DNA of 64,000 nucleotides from Helichrysum umbraculigerum (Eukaryota; Streptophyta; Magnoliopsida; Asterales; Asteraceae). Location of the stretch: positions 217,254,250 through 217,318,249 of the forward strand of contig CATIUR010000001.1 in assembly GCA_949592205.1 (NCBI GenBank), read 5' to 3'. The notes beneath the pieces were generated by a model. That model made no database searches, had not been told where the DNA came from, and saw only the letters and a program-made list of their open reading frames with translations. Positions 9,501 to 21,938 of this stretch are shown one piece after another. The translations under genes and the position numbers were made by a program. Position 1 is the first letter of the stretch, and the number at the start of each line of letters is the position of its first letter.

Positions 9501-12340
9501 TGTGACACCCGTCAACCTAAGTCAACTGTTAAACCTAACTGAAACCCTAATTACCTTTATTTATTTTGAATTAGGATAAATATTTGGAAATTCTTGTATG
9601 TATTCGGATATACACTTATGTGATTACCTGTCTATTTGTAATTACGCAAAACAATCGGACGGAGTCCGATTTAGTATACGACATTGGTAAAAACTCCTCT
9701 ATAAATAATTTAAATCTATTTTATGAATAAAATATTATTTATTTACCTTATATTATTATTACGTGTAATAATACACGAAAAACCTGGACGTTTTAATTAA
9801 AACGTAACAAGTACAGTAAAAATGCGCGAATCGAATTCGACAATCAAATGGAAGTCAATAAATATTTTGACAACTAAAAGTAAAGTATTTTAACAATACT
9901 TCGATGGAAAATAATCCCAAATATATTACGAATTAAAACGACACAAGAAAATGCTACGCGATTTAACGATTAAACGAATAACGGGTAAACTAACACACAG
10001 TACGCGAAACAGACTGAGAGTTTAAATTTAAACACTCCACACCCCATGGGCCCCTCCCAAAAATAGTCCCAAGGCCACCACCCCATTTGCCCACTCAAAA
10101 CTCATGCAAGGGAATCCCCATCATTTCACTCTCAAACTACACCCACACTCCACCCCTCATCTTTCATTTCTTCATTTTCAATTATCAAAAACACTCACAC
10201 TCTCTCTCAAAATCCCTGAAGAAAAATCAGCAAGAAAACCCTTAAATTCATCATCAAAAATCGCCATTCATCATCATCAATTCAAGAGGAAGATCAAGAA
10301 CAAGCTCAAGAACACCATCTTCATCATCATCCTCTCTTGTTCTTCTTCATCCTTTCTTTGTGAGAATCACTAAAACCCTCACCTATTTCACTTGCATGTT
10401 ACTGATTTTAATGTTATTATGTTCATCTATCACTAATATGTCCAAATCCATGGTTGAAAATCGTTTTTATAAAAGATCTAAAAAGATACATAATCTGTCT
10501 TCAAAAACACAGTTTACGAAAATAATCATATCTGGATCTCTAGGAAGAATTAGACAATGCATTTTTTTTTAAAGTTGCATATTGAAAAGATCTACAACTT
10601 TTGTGTTTTTCACTTTTTCCAGAAATGTACACGTTTTTCTCTACAAGCCGATTTGTGGGACTGATCTGACAGTTTCGATAAAATGTGTTTGGTTGTTACG
10701 CGGAATTATTTAAATATGTAAATGGATCTTATAAATCTTTATATTTTTATGATAGGGACTAGACCCTTAGAAGATCAGTTGTTAAAAATTGTGAAGTTTG
10801 ATTTGACCAGAAGTTAGAGAAATCAGCGGCGGAATAAACCGACAAAAGTCGAAAACATGAATACTTGAAGTTATAAAATGCGTTTTAAAAACCGACACCT
10901 CGAAAATAACTCCGACACAAACCGAAAAGTTTTATAAGCTTAATTAACTGAAATGTAGGTTTGGGTAAGAGTCCCGGGTCAAACCGAGAAGGTTTGACCA
11001 AGTCAACAAAAACGAGGTTCAGTTTCGAAAACTTACTATTTTTGACAAACTTATTAGTTTTGACAAAACTTGCAAGAAAATGGGTTGGGTGACATATTTA
11101 GTAACTTGGATTAAAAACGAGACCCGAAAACACTCTTGAACGAAAAACCAACACTTTAAACATTTTAGTAAAAATCAAAAACCTGATCTTTCCTCTAAAT
11201 GTTCAACATGGGTAATAACTTGTAACCACATACGATAACAACGCGATGACATATGAAACATACTAACGAACAAACATAATAGTAATATTTTTTTGAATTA
11301 TTATTACAAACATTCGCCAACAGATCGTACATGTTTTGATAAAACAACAAACTTTGGACATACTAGTTGAGTGAACTGGCTTAACTGGACATTAGCTCTC
11401 CACTTACATAGATGGTCTTTTGGAGACATCTACTTACACACACAACCTTATACGTTTAGGGAATTAGAAGGTTGTAATTGGGAATAAGATTACTTGCTTG
11501 CTATTTGATTAGTTGCTAGCTTGCTTAAAGCTAAACGCATGTGAGTTTCATAGCCCCTCTTTTTTACTGTTTTATAACTATTTTTGGGGAGAATACATAC
11601 TACAACTGCTTTATAAAATTGCTTATACACAACTGTTTTTATGATCACAAGTAACGGAAAACACAAACGGATTGCATGAGTTGTTTCACTATCTAATCCA
11701 CAGAACATAAGTCCTCTTACATCATAGTTTCGTTAGTATGGATTTAGCGCAAATATTCATGAATAGATCTATTTGGGATTAACCATCCCCGTCCGGGTTG
11801 GACGCATCAGTATTTGAACTTAACGAGTGTACTGGATTAGGCACTCGCGGAGGCACGAGTTGGTATTTGATTATACACTACTCACTCACGGTTAAGCTTC
11901 GACTATGTGCTCATGGCATTAGTATACTTTTACTTAACATTGTTTAACAAACATACAAATCTTGTGATTCATACCATTATGTCTGTAACTGTTAAAACCT
12001 ATGAACTCACCAACTTTATGTTGACCCTTTTTAGTATGTATTTCTCAGGTAACCCGCCGCTTTAGGAAGCTATTGGATATCTCGAGTCGCATTATTTTCA
12101 AACATTCAGGATCTAGATTACATCTTACTATATTTAGTAACTTTGTAATTCTACTTACATAATGCGAACTTCAAATGTTTTGTTTAACGGTTGTAAACAA
12201 TTTGAATTTATGGAATGTAATATTTTCAAACGTCTCATATAGAGGTCGTTTGTTGTAATCTCTGTGTTATGATATTTGATTTGGTCGGCGCCCCCATGAC
12301 ACCTCATGTTTCCGTTGCCACGTGTTTTGGGGGTGCGACA
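9501..12340 (+). mobile_element. 3' LTR of the decayed Tekay-like gypsy element
   Basis: The 2.84-kb LTR starts TGTGACACCC and ends GGGTGCGACA, an imperfect terminal inverted repeat with TG...CA ends. CTATAAATA near 9699 is a possible TATA box. A block resembling the A and B family LTRs (CGGGTAAAC.AACAC, near 9975-10000) precedes a CT-rich leader at about 10110-10215. ORFs inside are low-complexity leader sequence and I do not call them. A candidate intron lies at 11541-12048. The 3' end (CGTCTCAT...GATATTTGATTTGGT) is homologous to the family A LTR end. Confidence 0.85.
11541..12048 (+). promoter_or_regulatory. Candidate LTR intron, Tekay-like copy (508 nt)
   Basis: The donor GTGAGTTTCATAGCCCC starts at 11541. 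TTGAC with its A at 12024 is a candidate branch point, and the acceptor TTTCTCAG ends at 12048. The same sequence blocks occur at the matching places in family A and B LTRs. Splicing is inferred, not shown. Confidence 0.5.
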
Positions 12341-13041
12341 ACATCAATCTTTGACTCATCAACTCCTTTTTGTAATGACAAATTTTGCAAATCTGGAATA
12401 AAAGGGTCGGGTGGTTTTGGCTCTTTTACAAGCTCAAACTTACTCTCACATGGAAGAGTATTATGCTTCAAATCTATTAGAGATTTCTTGAATGATCTCT
12501 CGATACACACCAAATCATCTTCCTTTGTCTTTCCAAATTCTTCTTGTAAAGGAGGAGATTCTTCAACTTGTAACCCTATGATCTCTAACAGTTCTTCTTC
12601 AGTCATCATACCATCTTTGCTATTTCTTAGCTCTTGAAGCTCCCCATTATCTAAACCAAGCAATGCATATAGCTCTTCATCCAAATCTGAATAATCAAGC
12701 TTTTGAGAAACTTGATTTTCCAACTCATCAACATGCTTGTCATTTTGAAGCATTATGGGTTCTTCCTCGAGCTTGCTTTCCACCTTATTTTCTAGCTCTT
12801 CATTCACTGCATTTGATTCAAACAATACACTAGCAGCTTCAACAATAGGTGGGGCTGAAATTTCCACAACTTCTTCAACCAAGCTCTCTTCTTCACTCTC
12901 CAACTCTTCTTCATCCGAGTCTTCAAAATCTGAATTTTTAAAATTTGCACATTCCTTCAATGCGGGTTCGAAGTTTTGTGATTCAATAATTAAATGATGA
13001 TCCGTAGTAGCCGAATGATTGAAACAAATGAACGATCTCAA
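12341..13041 (-). CDS. Acidic ORF truncated by the gypsy LTR
   Basis: About 234 codons are open from Met at 13039-13041 to the LTR border at 12340. The frame runs a further 12 codons into the LTR (VAPPKHVATET), so its natural C-terminus is missing. The protein is strongly acidic (EDSDEEELESEEESL, then repeated EEL and ELEN units) with an ELYALLGLDNGELQELR segment and a basic-proline stretch KEPKPPDPFIPDLQ near the end. I do not recognise a family. It could be the acidic spacer of a gypsy gag-pol polyprotein or a fragment of a host gene. Its opposite strand also carries a serine-rich frame, which I regard as a shadow. Confidence 0.45.
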
Positions 13042-13834
13042 AAGGTATCAAAAACCCTCAAAAGTACCTTCAAAATTCGTAACCTTATTTTTATATATGA
13101 AAACGTGTGTGTATCCGTGACAGAATGAAGGTTGCTATTAAAATGTTGCTGGGTCACAATCCATACGGCGTATGGAAGTTGATCCGCCATATGGATGCTT
13201 TTTGGCTTCCTCTACAAGCTAAGTCCACCGACTCAAATTTGATGCTTCTCCCAACTCTGCCTCACGTGATCCATTTTAATTCTTTTACTTAGGAGTGGGC
13301 CCCATAATTACTTTTGACTTCACCAAGTCACCCACGTGACATCTTTCTGCAAACATAAACATTGATATGTATTTTAATATTATTAATATTATTATTTATT
13401 TTTACTAACATTATTTTATTATTTTAACTTTAGTATGATTATTGTTATTATTTCTAACTAAACTATTATTATTATTAGCTTAAATAATTATTTGGTCCAA
13501 CTCATAAACTATAATAAATCTTCAATCTAATTACTTTCGCTTAACCTATTTAACTTTTCGAACTCAAATATGTACAAACTTAATTAATTTTCTTTACTCT
13601 TTTAACCACTTTGTCCCAACTAAATTTAGGTACAATTAACTTTTATACAAAAATCACTTCATCTACTCTATTTTCAACTCATTTTCGTTCCTTACTAATT
13701 CAAACTCCATTTCTACCTAATGTGTAAATATGAACCAAATCAGTATCTATTATCAAATAAATACAATATAAAAATATATAAAAACTATGAAATATTAGTA
13801 TACAAATATAACATTATTCAATGTTATCAATTAT
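13042..13834. other. AT-rich unassigned interval
   Basis: No gene is recognised. A GC-richer part at 13100-13300 includes a local inverted repeat around ATCCATACGGCG / CGCCATATGGAT (about 13159-13197). The remainder is ATT-rich simple sequence (13370-13480) and low-complexity AT up to the family A homology. Confidence 0.5.
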
Positions 13835-13991
13835 TACTTGTTATTATATAACTTGGTGATACGCATACTTGATTTGTACTTAAGCATGTATTGCCACACA
13901 TTGATAGACTTACTCAACCTGATTGGTATCTGGGCATGGATTGTCACACCCTCGATATGACTCGGTCATACACTTACTCGATAGTACTTAG
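13835..13991 (+). mobile_element. LTR A1, left fragment (5'-truncated gypsy LTR)
   Basis: From about 13835 this matches family A LTR sequence at 53125-53283 and 62400-62560. It contains the GGCATG..TTGCC repeat block. LTR sequence upstream of this point is absent, so A1 is truncated. It stops at the copia insertion and resumes at 21375. Confidence 0.8.
13987..13991. repeat. Target site duplication CTTAG, left copy
   Basis: CTTAG here and at 21375-21379 flank the copia element. The uninterrupted sequence GTACTTAGGCATG is seen in the other A LTRs. Confidence 0.95.
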
Positions 13992-14633
13992 TGTTAGAAT
14001 ATAGCAAATAACTATAATAAATTGTCACACAATTGCGGAAGCATATAACACGTATTTATAATTAGTTAAGATTGAAAACGTGTACCTTTTAGCTAGCTCC
14101 AAATAATCGTTTAGTAAAACGAATAGGTTTCACAAATGGTAAAACCCTCCAGGGTTGCACGCACACCACCTTCACAACGCGATAACGATGCTAGTCGAAC
14201 TACACACTTAATAAATATAAAATCTTCTCTTGCTTTTACTCGATCGAAAAAGTCAAACCAAAACCACTCTTTGGTTGTTTAACTTACGGCTCACAAAAGA
14301 GAGAGGAGAGAGGTTTTAATTATTTAGGGTATTGTGTGTATATTTAGGATACCAATAACCCTAACTTAGGCTTTGTATTTATAGGTTTTAGTTAGGTTAT
14401 TGAGTTGTATATGGATACCTAAAAAACGGCCCATATAAAACGCAACCCAATTCAAAACCCAATACAAGTTTCACTCACTTAACATTTAAGTCCCTCAAGT
14501 TTAGTTTATATTAAATGTGTATAATAATTAATACATTATTAATTAATTAATCGTGTCTAAATGATTAAGTGCGCGCCCCCCATAGGCTCATTAATTTCCG
14601 GACATGCTTAAGTCGTGTACATATATACCAACA
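13992..14633 (-). repeat. Copia 3' LTR
   Basis: 642 bp; on the plus strand it reads TGTTAGAATATAG to TATATACCAACA. Near-identical to 20733-21374. Confidence 0.95.
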
Positions 14634-14643
14634 GCTCCCACTT
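14634..14643 (-). promoter_or_regulatory. Copia polypurine tract
   Basis: On the minus strand AAGTGGGAGC immediately precedes the 3' LTR. Confidence 0.8.
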
Positions 14644-15479
14644 GGACATGTCTTAAGCAATAACATTGGTTAGCGTCTAGCAACACTTCAATGTTCCCAG
14701 AAATTTCTGAGTTTCGTTTCATAAAGTCTCAGATAATGATTTCATCATTTACAATCCCTTTGTTTCAGATACTAATGTTAATCATGAGTATGGATCAATG
14801 TCATTTCAAAATTTAACTGTTCTATTTCTCATTTCATGTAATTAATCAAGATTACAAAATGAATCGAGACACATCTAGATTTCATTTTGGTATGGCCATA
14901 CACACATCTGATTAATACCTAATGAGTGGCCTAGAAGTATCATTCTTCAATAACGTATTGAAGGAACAAATTATGTATTGACTGCACGTGTCAGTCATGC
15001 ATTTCACTACACTTCTGAAAATAGTCCTATGTAACTACCATTTATGAATAGTTAGAACTATATCAAGAAGATGCAATCCATACACGCTTAACCTACTTGC
15101 ATCTCAAGTCTAAGGATTCAGTAAATAATCATTTTTGAATATTTCTTAATGACGACGATCCATAAAGTAATAATTTGATAGTTTGGGGAATCCGATATGC
15201 ATCTGTATGAATATCATGTGAGTTTAGTGAGACCCTTTCTGACCAATCACTCAGATATGTCTTAGTTTGACTACATTCCCATAGAGTCAATCGACATTGG
15301 ATAGTTTAGAATAATAACAATTATTCATGGATTAAACATGCAAATATAGGACACAATTAATTATTAAATGAATACAAACATACCAGGTATTTTGATTCAT
15401 TTATTGCATAATAATTGTTTAACATCCTTTATCCAAATACTAAACACAGAATTACATGAGATAACTAGCTAGACGAAGT

Positions 15480-15800
15480 CCTATGCATACAACATGTTCA
15501 GTAAGCTTTACTCTCGATAAAGCTTTAGTGAACGAATAAGCTAAGTTATGATCCGTGTGAACTTTGAGTAGATTGATATCACTTAATTCGATCTGCTCTC
15601 GAACATAGTGATATTTTTTAGGATAATATCTGGCCCCATTCTGAACTCCAGGTTCATCAGCAATTAAAATTGCTCCTGAGTTATTGCAGTATAACTCTAT
15701 GAGGTTTTTATTTGTGGGTACACGTCAAGCCCTGAAATAAATTATGTAATCCAGACAGCTTCCATCTCAGCTTCTGAAGGTGCTATGTACTCTGATTCAG
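15480..15800 (-). pseudogene. Copia RNase H remnant
   Basis: Read on the minus strand, SEAEMEAVWI near 15770 and then NNSGAILIADEPGVQNGARYYP, KYHYVREQIEL, INLLKVHTDHNLAYSFTKAL down to about 15500 match the RNase H tail of copia pol. Stops and at least one frame change separate the pieces. The separation from the RT block by disrupted sequence at 15800-16070 shows that no functional polyprotein is made. Confidence 0.8.
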
Positions 15801-16069
15801 TTCCAGATATGGCAGGTTTTGATTGCTTCATAAGGAACCCTTTCCACTTCATCTCTATTCAAGATGAAGACATATCATGTATGAGATTTTATATCATCTC
15901 TATCGGTCTGAAATCCAGCATCACTGTAACCAGTCACTTTGAGCTCAGCTTCAGGATTTCCACCTTAAACAAGGAACATATCTCTAGTAGCTCTCAGGTA
16001 CTTGAGAATATTTTTCACAGCAGTCCAGTGACTTTCACCTGGATTCTGTTGAAAACGGCTGGCTATGTT

Positions 16070-16790
16070 CTATACGAACGCCACATCAGGTCTAGTGCAT
16101 CTAACCGCATACATAATAGATCCAACAGCTGAAGCATAAGGAACCCTTTGCATAAGCTTCACCTCAGCAGGTGTAGAAGCACACTGTTTGCTATTTAAGT
16201 CAAGTCTTTTCAACATCGGTACATTTCCACGTTTAGAATTCTCCATCTTAAATTTCTTTAAGATCTTATCAATATAAGCACTTTGACTTAGTCCAATTAA
16301 CCGCTTTAACATATCTCTATAGATCTTGATTCCAAGAATAAATGCTGCTTCTCCCAAGTCTTTCATAGCGAAACACTTTCCAAGGTAGGATTTTACATCT
16401 TGTAGCATTGGAATGTGATTTCCTATGATCAATATGTCATCAACATAGAAGACAAGGAAAGTAACATTACTCCCACTAGCTTTTTGATATACACATGGCT
16501 GATTAGGGTTTTGAATAAAACCAAACTTTTTGATTTCTTCATCAAACCTTTTGTTAATAAAAACCTTCAGGTTAATCCATATAGACCTCTTCGTCTAGAT
16601 AACCGTTTAAGAAGGCAGTCTTGACATCCATTTGCCAAATCTCATAGTCATAGTACGATACTATGGCTAAGAGAATCCTAATAGCCCTAATGTCTGCCAC
16701 ATGAGAGAAGGTTTCATCATAGTCAACTCCGTAGATTTGAGTATAACCCTTCGCTACGAGACGAGCTTTATAGGTGTGTACATTTTATTT
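16070..16790 (-). pseudogene. Copia reverse transcriptase remnant
   Basis: On the minus strand YKARLVAKGYTQ near 16770, WQMDVKTAFLNG near 16620, and FYVDD at 16434-16451 (catalytic motif retained) lead into KSYLGKCFAMKDLGEAAFILGIKI and YASAVGSIMYAVRCTRPDVAF. The order is that of a normal copia RT, but the frame is interrupted between these blocks, so it is broken although catalytic residues survive. Confidence 0.88.
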
Positions 16791-17812
16791 CCACATTCGC
16801 AGCTTCAAGCCATTTTTCAGATTCTGGATCTGATAATGCAGCTTTGAAATTAGGAGGTTCATTAAGATCCTCTAACATGTGTTCCTCAGTTTCTACATTT
16901 AGACACAACTTTTCGGAAGCACATATTGTCCTTGCGGACCTACGAATTGGAACAACATCGACTTGAGGTTCAACACTTTGACTAATTTCCCCCCCAAGTT
17001 GATGTTCGCTAGTGTTTGTAGAAGGTGATGCATCTTCCTCTTGATTCTCATCAAGTTCTACGACCCTCCCACTGTTTTCTTGAGCTATGAGATTCTTTTC
17101 ATAGAATTCAACATATCTAGCAACTTTAACAGTATTTGCAGAAGGATAGTAGAAATAGTAACCCATTGTTTCCTTTGGGTATCCTACAAAGATGCACTTA
17201 ATAGATCTTTGCCCGAGTTTGTCAGGCATATCCCACTTCACAAGCACCTCACATCCCCAGACCTTTAATAAGATAATTAGGGACTTTCCCATTCCACAAT
17301 TCATGTGGTGTTTTATCCACCTTCTTGGTTGGAACCATATTCAAAATACGTACAGCAGATTCAAGAGCATGATCCCAAAATGATAATGGGAGAGTTGTAA
17401 GGTTCATCATGGATCTCACCATGTCTAACAAGGTTCGATTCCTCCTCTCCGACACTCCATTCTGTTGTGGTGTGTATAGAGGAGTAAGCTGTTGGACAAT
17501 TCCACACGCTTTCAGATAATCCTTAAACTCTTGGCTTAAGTATTCACCACCTCGATCCGAATGAAGGATCTTGATGGTCTTACCGAGTTGATTTTCTATT
17601 TCACTCTCAAACACTTTAAATGTTTCAAAGTCTTCATGTTTATGTTTAAGCAAGTAAACATAATCATAACGACTGAAATCATTAGTAAAAGTGATGAAGT
17701 AGTTAGCACCTTGTCTTGACACATGTCTAAATGGACCACAAACATCCATATGTATGATTCCAAGTAGATCTTTAGCCCTTTGCGTTTGATGCGGAAAGGG
17801 TTTTCTTGTCAT
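16768..17812 (-). pseudogene. Copia integrase remnant in two overlapping frames
   Basis: The first frame (17249-17812) holds the integrase core: HMDVCGPF, LHSDRGGEY and GVSERRNRTLLDMVRSMM, carrying the acidic active-site residues. It ends at GKVPNYLIKGLGM, where a frameshift moves the reading into 16768-17304 (KVWGCEVLVK, GQRSIKCIFVGYPKETMGYYFYYP), the usual C-terminal part followed by an acidic linker before RT. One small indel near 17250-17300 therefore breaks an otherwise well kept integrase that would insert element cDNA. Confidence 0.9.
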
Positions 17813-17865
17813 CTTGCCAGAAACACAAGATACGCATATATCAAAGGATCAATCATCATTTGATT

Positions 17866-18360
17866 TCAAGAGCCCTTCACGTTGAAGCCTTTCAATGCGT
17901 TTCTTGCCAATATGAGCAAGACGACAATGCCAAAGATAGGTAGAGTCCAAATTAGGTTTGGCTCTTTTATTGCTAACAGAATACATAGAATTAACTTTTG
18001 AAACATGATCATGCATATCAATTTCAAAAATACCATCACAAGGAATAGTATTAAGATAATAAACATTATCCTTAGAAACTGAAATGCCATAATCATTAAA
18101 ACATTGATAAATCCATTATCTTTCAAATGTAAAACTGAAACAACACCTCTAGTAATAGCAGGTGCATAATGACAATTGTCTAATACAATGATTAAGCCCG
18201 AAGGCAAAACTAAGTCAAAACTTCCATTGGCATTACTGCTTCACGTACACCATTGTACAAGTAGAGTGCCCCATGTTTCAGTTTCTTCTTTCCTCTAATT
18301 CACTATAGGGTATTACAGATGTGAGTACCACAACAAGTGTCATATACCCAGAAATTTGAT
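17866..18360 (-). pseudogene. Copia protease and pre-integrase remnant
   Basis: On the minus strand VYDTCCGTHICNTL near 18303-18350 corresponds to the protease active-site region, where DTG would be expected; here Gly is replaced by Cys. LPSGL-like text and VLDNCHYAPAITRGVVSVLHLKDNGF at about 18090-18207 is the pre-integrase segment. Frames are broken by several indels. Confidence 0.75.
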
Positions 18361-19032
18361 TTAGAGAAAGAATAAAATTCTATCGTAAAGATACTTGAAG
18401 GTCCGGTCGAACCTGCTAGGTTCTTCTTCTTATTCATCAACTCAGCAAGATAGGCTGGACAATTCCTCTTCCAGTGTCCCACAGTGGTAACACGCCTCAC
18501 CCTTAGCCGGATGCTCTTTATTTGCTGAAGTGGTTTTCTTAGGTTTAGGGACATAAGCACCTTTCTTTCCCTTAGCCTTTCCCCTAGTTTGCGGTTTCTT
18601 ATCTTTCTAGATCTTTCCACTTCTAATCGCAAGGATTTGTGGAGTAGCCGATTTTAGCTCTGTAATCATATTAAGTGAAATATGATTTTCATATTGGTTT
18701 TGAAGTTCGGGAGTTATGCTGCCGAGCATCAAACAAGCAACTTCATTATGACGATCATAAAGAACATTCCATGCTGCTAATTCCTTAACAGAACCAGTAG
18801 CAGCATAAGGAACAAGTCCCATCGACTATTCAATGACTTCTGTTTTCCTCTCAACACGAAGGACAATCCTTAGTTGACAAAACCAATCATTGAAATTAAT
18901 TCCAGAAAGTTTTTCTTTTCTAGCATTTGCCTGAAAGCCGAATAATTCAAGTTCGGTGCAGGATTTGCCATCTACAACTAGATAAAAGTTCGAATTTAGT
19001 ATTTTCGATAATACATCCTTAAAGAAAATCAA
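18361..19032 (-). pseudogene. Copia gag remnant
   Basis: On the minus strand, GINFNDWFCQLRIVLRVERKTEVIE (ending near 18835) is followed by a stop, then AAWNVLYDRHNEVACLMLGSITPELQNQYE in a new ORF to 18607. This is the copia capsid domain. The zinc knuckle at about 18455-18495 is split by a small frame-shifting deletion: CYHCG in one frame, GHWKRNCPAYL in the next. The nucleocapsid cannot be made from this copy. Confidence 0.82.
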
Positions 19033-20718
19033 ATACCCTAATGTTTATATATACCTATAAACAATTAATTTTCTTAAGGCTAGGATCCTACTTGACATAC
19101 CACCATCACATCAGTTGATCTGCTAGCAATGATGGTACTCAAAAGGTAAGTGACGATCAATAATTGCATTACAAGTGTAATTCCTAGAATTATGGGACTT
19201 ACAAATAATACTTATGAAGCAAGCATAAGTGAATTTGTAAACATGTTTCATCCCATCTTTTGCCACGGGCTTAAGGATCTCACCGCTTAACTCGTTTTAA
19301 GTCGTCCAATTAAGAACTGTAAATAGTCCACCATCGTCTCACGATGAGTGGTAATTTACCTTGGGATTGCAATTTACCTACGTCTCACGCAGAGTAAAAA
19401 GCAACTGGAAGTGTTCTTACGATTGGATGGCAATGACTTAAGTTTTAGGGTAACGCAATTTGATGTGTTATCAAATATGTATGAATATGCATGCACCATA
19501 TTCATATCATGGGTTTTAATAAAAAATATTTTATCTTACATCAACATAAAGAGCTCGGTAGCTCCATTTGAAAGCACAAAGAACCGCAGAAGTAAGGCTA
19601 GCACAAGGCTGATTAAGTAACCCACTTTCTTTAAGAAGACAGAGCCTCCATACTTATAGCTCTCTTATAGTTTGTTCAAATGGGTGAGCCGGTGTTTCTT
19701 TAGAGATGAAAGATACCAATTTTATTAAATGAATTTGTAATCAATTAGATATTTTACGACGCGGGAGCAAATTACGGTATATGAGCCCAACCCTTATGCG
19801 TCATAAATATGTAATATTACAAATTCTAAATCAAATTTCATAGTCATTTAGTCAAGTTTAATTTTATTTTCTAAAAACAATTTTTTTGCGTCACAAGTCA
19901 ACAATTGACAAATAATTAAACTAAACTATTCGACTAGCTTAAGGGGCATTGATCCTATGGCCACTATGTTTTAGTATGTATAATTTTAACTACTAAAACT
20001 ATTAAACAATTAACAATTAATTTTCATGCAACTTTTGGTGAGTGGAACCCTAAAGCATGACAAACTAGGGACAACTTGTCAATTAAACAATTTTAAACAA
20101 GTAGAACATAATTACATTAATCAATTTCTAAGCATGCCAACTCAATTAACAATTAAATCTAACTAGCATATCAATATATCAAAGTGATATCCATGACAAA
20201 TTATGCATGAATTTCATGGATACCCTTTCCCTAGTTAACAAAAAAATACACAAATAATAACAAACAATTTTCAATAAACACGTTATTATTCTTGTTAAAC
20301 ATCAAATTTATAATGAGATTTAAAATTTTACACCTTTACTATAAAGTTTAACTTATACCAAAAAAAAAATCCTTTAATTTTTTTCTTTATCGCATGGAAC
20401 CTAAAAAAAAAAAATCTTCCACTTGTACCAATCAATCAAACATATGTACTACATATGTTTTCTTGTTGACCATGTCATCGTACATCCATGCTTATCTCAA
20501 TTTTTTTTTTTTAATAAATTACTTGTGTTTGCCGACTCATCACAAGACCAAAAGCAAAAGAAATACTTTTCTTCTTCTTTCTTTCCTATTTGTTCGTCGC
20601 TTGCATTTAACCCTACACAACAAAAACAATTTTTTCTATCTTTGTGGCAGCCGATCCAAACAATAAACCCCATCAAATTTGATGTTTAACATATCTAACT
20701 AATCATAAACATACGCGT
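19033..20718 (-). other. Copia untranslated leader
   Basis: 1.7 kb between primer-binding site and gag, unusually long for copia. It is AT-rich with no domain I recognise; small ORFs here have low-complexity sequence. An internal foreign insertion cannot be excluded. Confidence 0.55.
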
Positions 20719-20731
20719 GGCTCTGATACCA
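20719..20731 (-). promoter_or_regulatory. Copia primer-binding site (initiator tRNA-Met)
   Basis: The minus strand reads TGGTATCAGAGCC one base after the 5' LTR end, complementary to the 3' end of plant initiator tRNA-Met. Confidence 0.93.
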
Positions 20732-20732
20732 C

Positions 20733-21374
20733 TGTTAGAATATAGCAAATAACTATAATAAATTGTCACACAATTGCGGAAGCATATAACACGTATTTAT
20801 AATTAGTTAAGATTGAAAACGTGTACCTTTTAGCTAGCTCCAAATAATCGTTTAGTAAAACGAATAGGTTTCACAAATGGTAAAACCCTCTAGGGTTGCA
20901 CGCACACCACCTTCACAACGCGATAACGATGCTAGTCGAACTACACACTTAATAAATATAAAATCTTCTCTTGCTTTTACTTGATCGAAAAAGTCAAACC
21001 AAAACCATTCTTTGGTTGTTTAACTTACGGCTCACAAAAGAGAGAGGAGAGAGGTTTTAATTATTTAGGGTATTGTGTGTATATTTAGGATACCAATAAC
21101 CCTAACTTAGGCTTTGTATTTATAGGTTTTAGTTAGGTTATTGAGTTGTATATGGATACCTAAAAAACGGCCCATATAAAACGCAACCCAATTCAAAACC
21201 CAATACAAGTTTCACTCACTTAACATTTAAGTCCCTCAAGTTTAGTTTATATTAAATGTGTATAATAATTAATACATTATTAATTAATTAATCGTGTCTA
21301 AATGATTAAGTGCGCGCCCCCCATAGGCTCATTAATTTCCGGACATGCTTAAGTCGTGTACATATATACCAACA
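20733..21374 (-). repeat. Copia 5' LTR
   Basis: 642 bp, followed on the right by the second CTTAG copy at 21375-21379. Contains ACGGCCCATATAAAACG near 21168, a TATA-like context. Confidence 0.95.
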
Positions 21375-21935
21375 CTTAGGCATGTAGTGCCTCACGTCTG
21401 TAGACTTACTTATACCTGATAGGTATCTAGGCATGGACTGCCGTTTTCTCTATGTACTTAGGTACACACCACGGTTACTTAGGTATTAGATACCTCGTTA
21501 GACGTATACACATTAATGTTGCAACTTTATAACAATACAAATCAAGATCGTAGTTTTTGAACTATTTTTTTAAACATACAAGGTTTATACTATTGTTTTC
21601 AACTGAAGTACCTATGAACTCACCAGCTTTATAGCTGACTCGTTTTAGCATGTGTTCTCAGGTGCCCAGCAGGATTAGGATTGCTACAAGATTATGCTAG
21701 CCCGAGTCGCATATTTTCAATCAACGGGATTTCTCTGCATAACTTTTATATTACAAACTATGTATTGAAATTATTTTGCGAACTCGCAACTTGTATACAT
21801 TTTATTTTGGGAAATGTAATAACTATTTTCAAACGTCTCATTTAGAGTCGTTCATTATGTATCTTATGCTGTGATATTTGATTTGGTAACACCCGACCCG
21901 ATCGCTTCCGCAACCCGAAATTTGAGGGTGTTACA
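21375..21935 (+). mobile_element. LTR A1, right fragment
   Basis: Resumes the family A LTR after the copia element and ends GAGGGTGTTACA. It contains the candidate intron end: CTGAC branch-like site in TATAGCTGACTCG and acceptor TGTTCTCAG near 21661. Primer-binding site follows directly. Confidence 0.92.
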
Positions 21936-21938
21936 GAT

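Larger units (their letters stand above)
13992..21374 (-). mobile_element. Complete but coding-defective Ty1-copia element
   Basis: The 7,383-bp element has two 642-bp LTRs, a 5-bp duplication CTTAG, a primer-binding site next to the right LTR and a polypurine tract next to the left LTR, so it is on the minus strand. I count three differences between the LTRs, all C/T (in the AGGG, GATCG and TCTTTGG contexts), pointing to a recent insertion. All coding domains are nevertheless broken by stops and small indels. It lies inside family A LTR A1. Confidence 0.95.

Noticed and set aside
10104..10572. Small plus-strand ORFs in the Tekay-like LTR
   Set aside because: Low-complexity CT-rich leader (His, Ser, Leu runs); similar leaders occur in A and B without a conserved protein.
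20719..20731. Possible tRNA gene
   Set aside because: Only the 13 bases complementary to the tRNA-Met 3' end are present; they are primer-binding sites (also at 21939, 31287 and 53846), with no cloverleaf.
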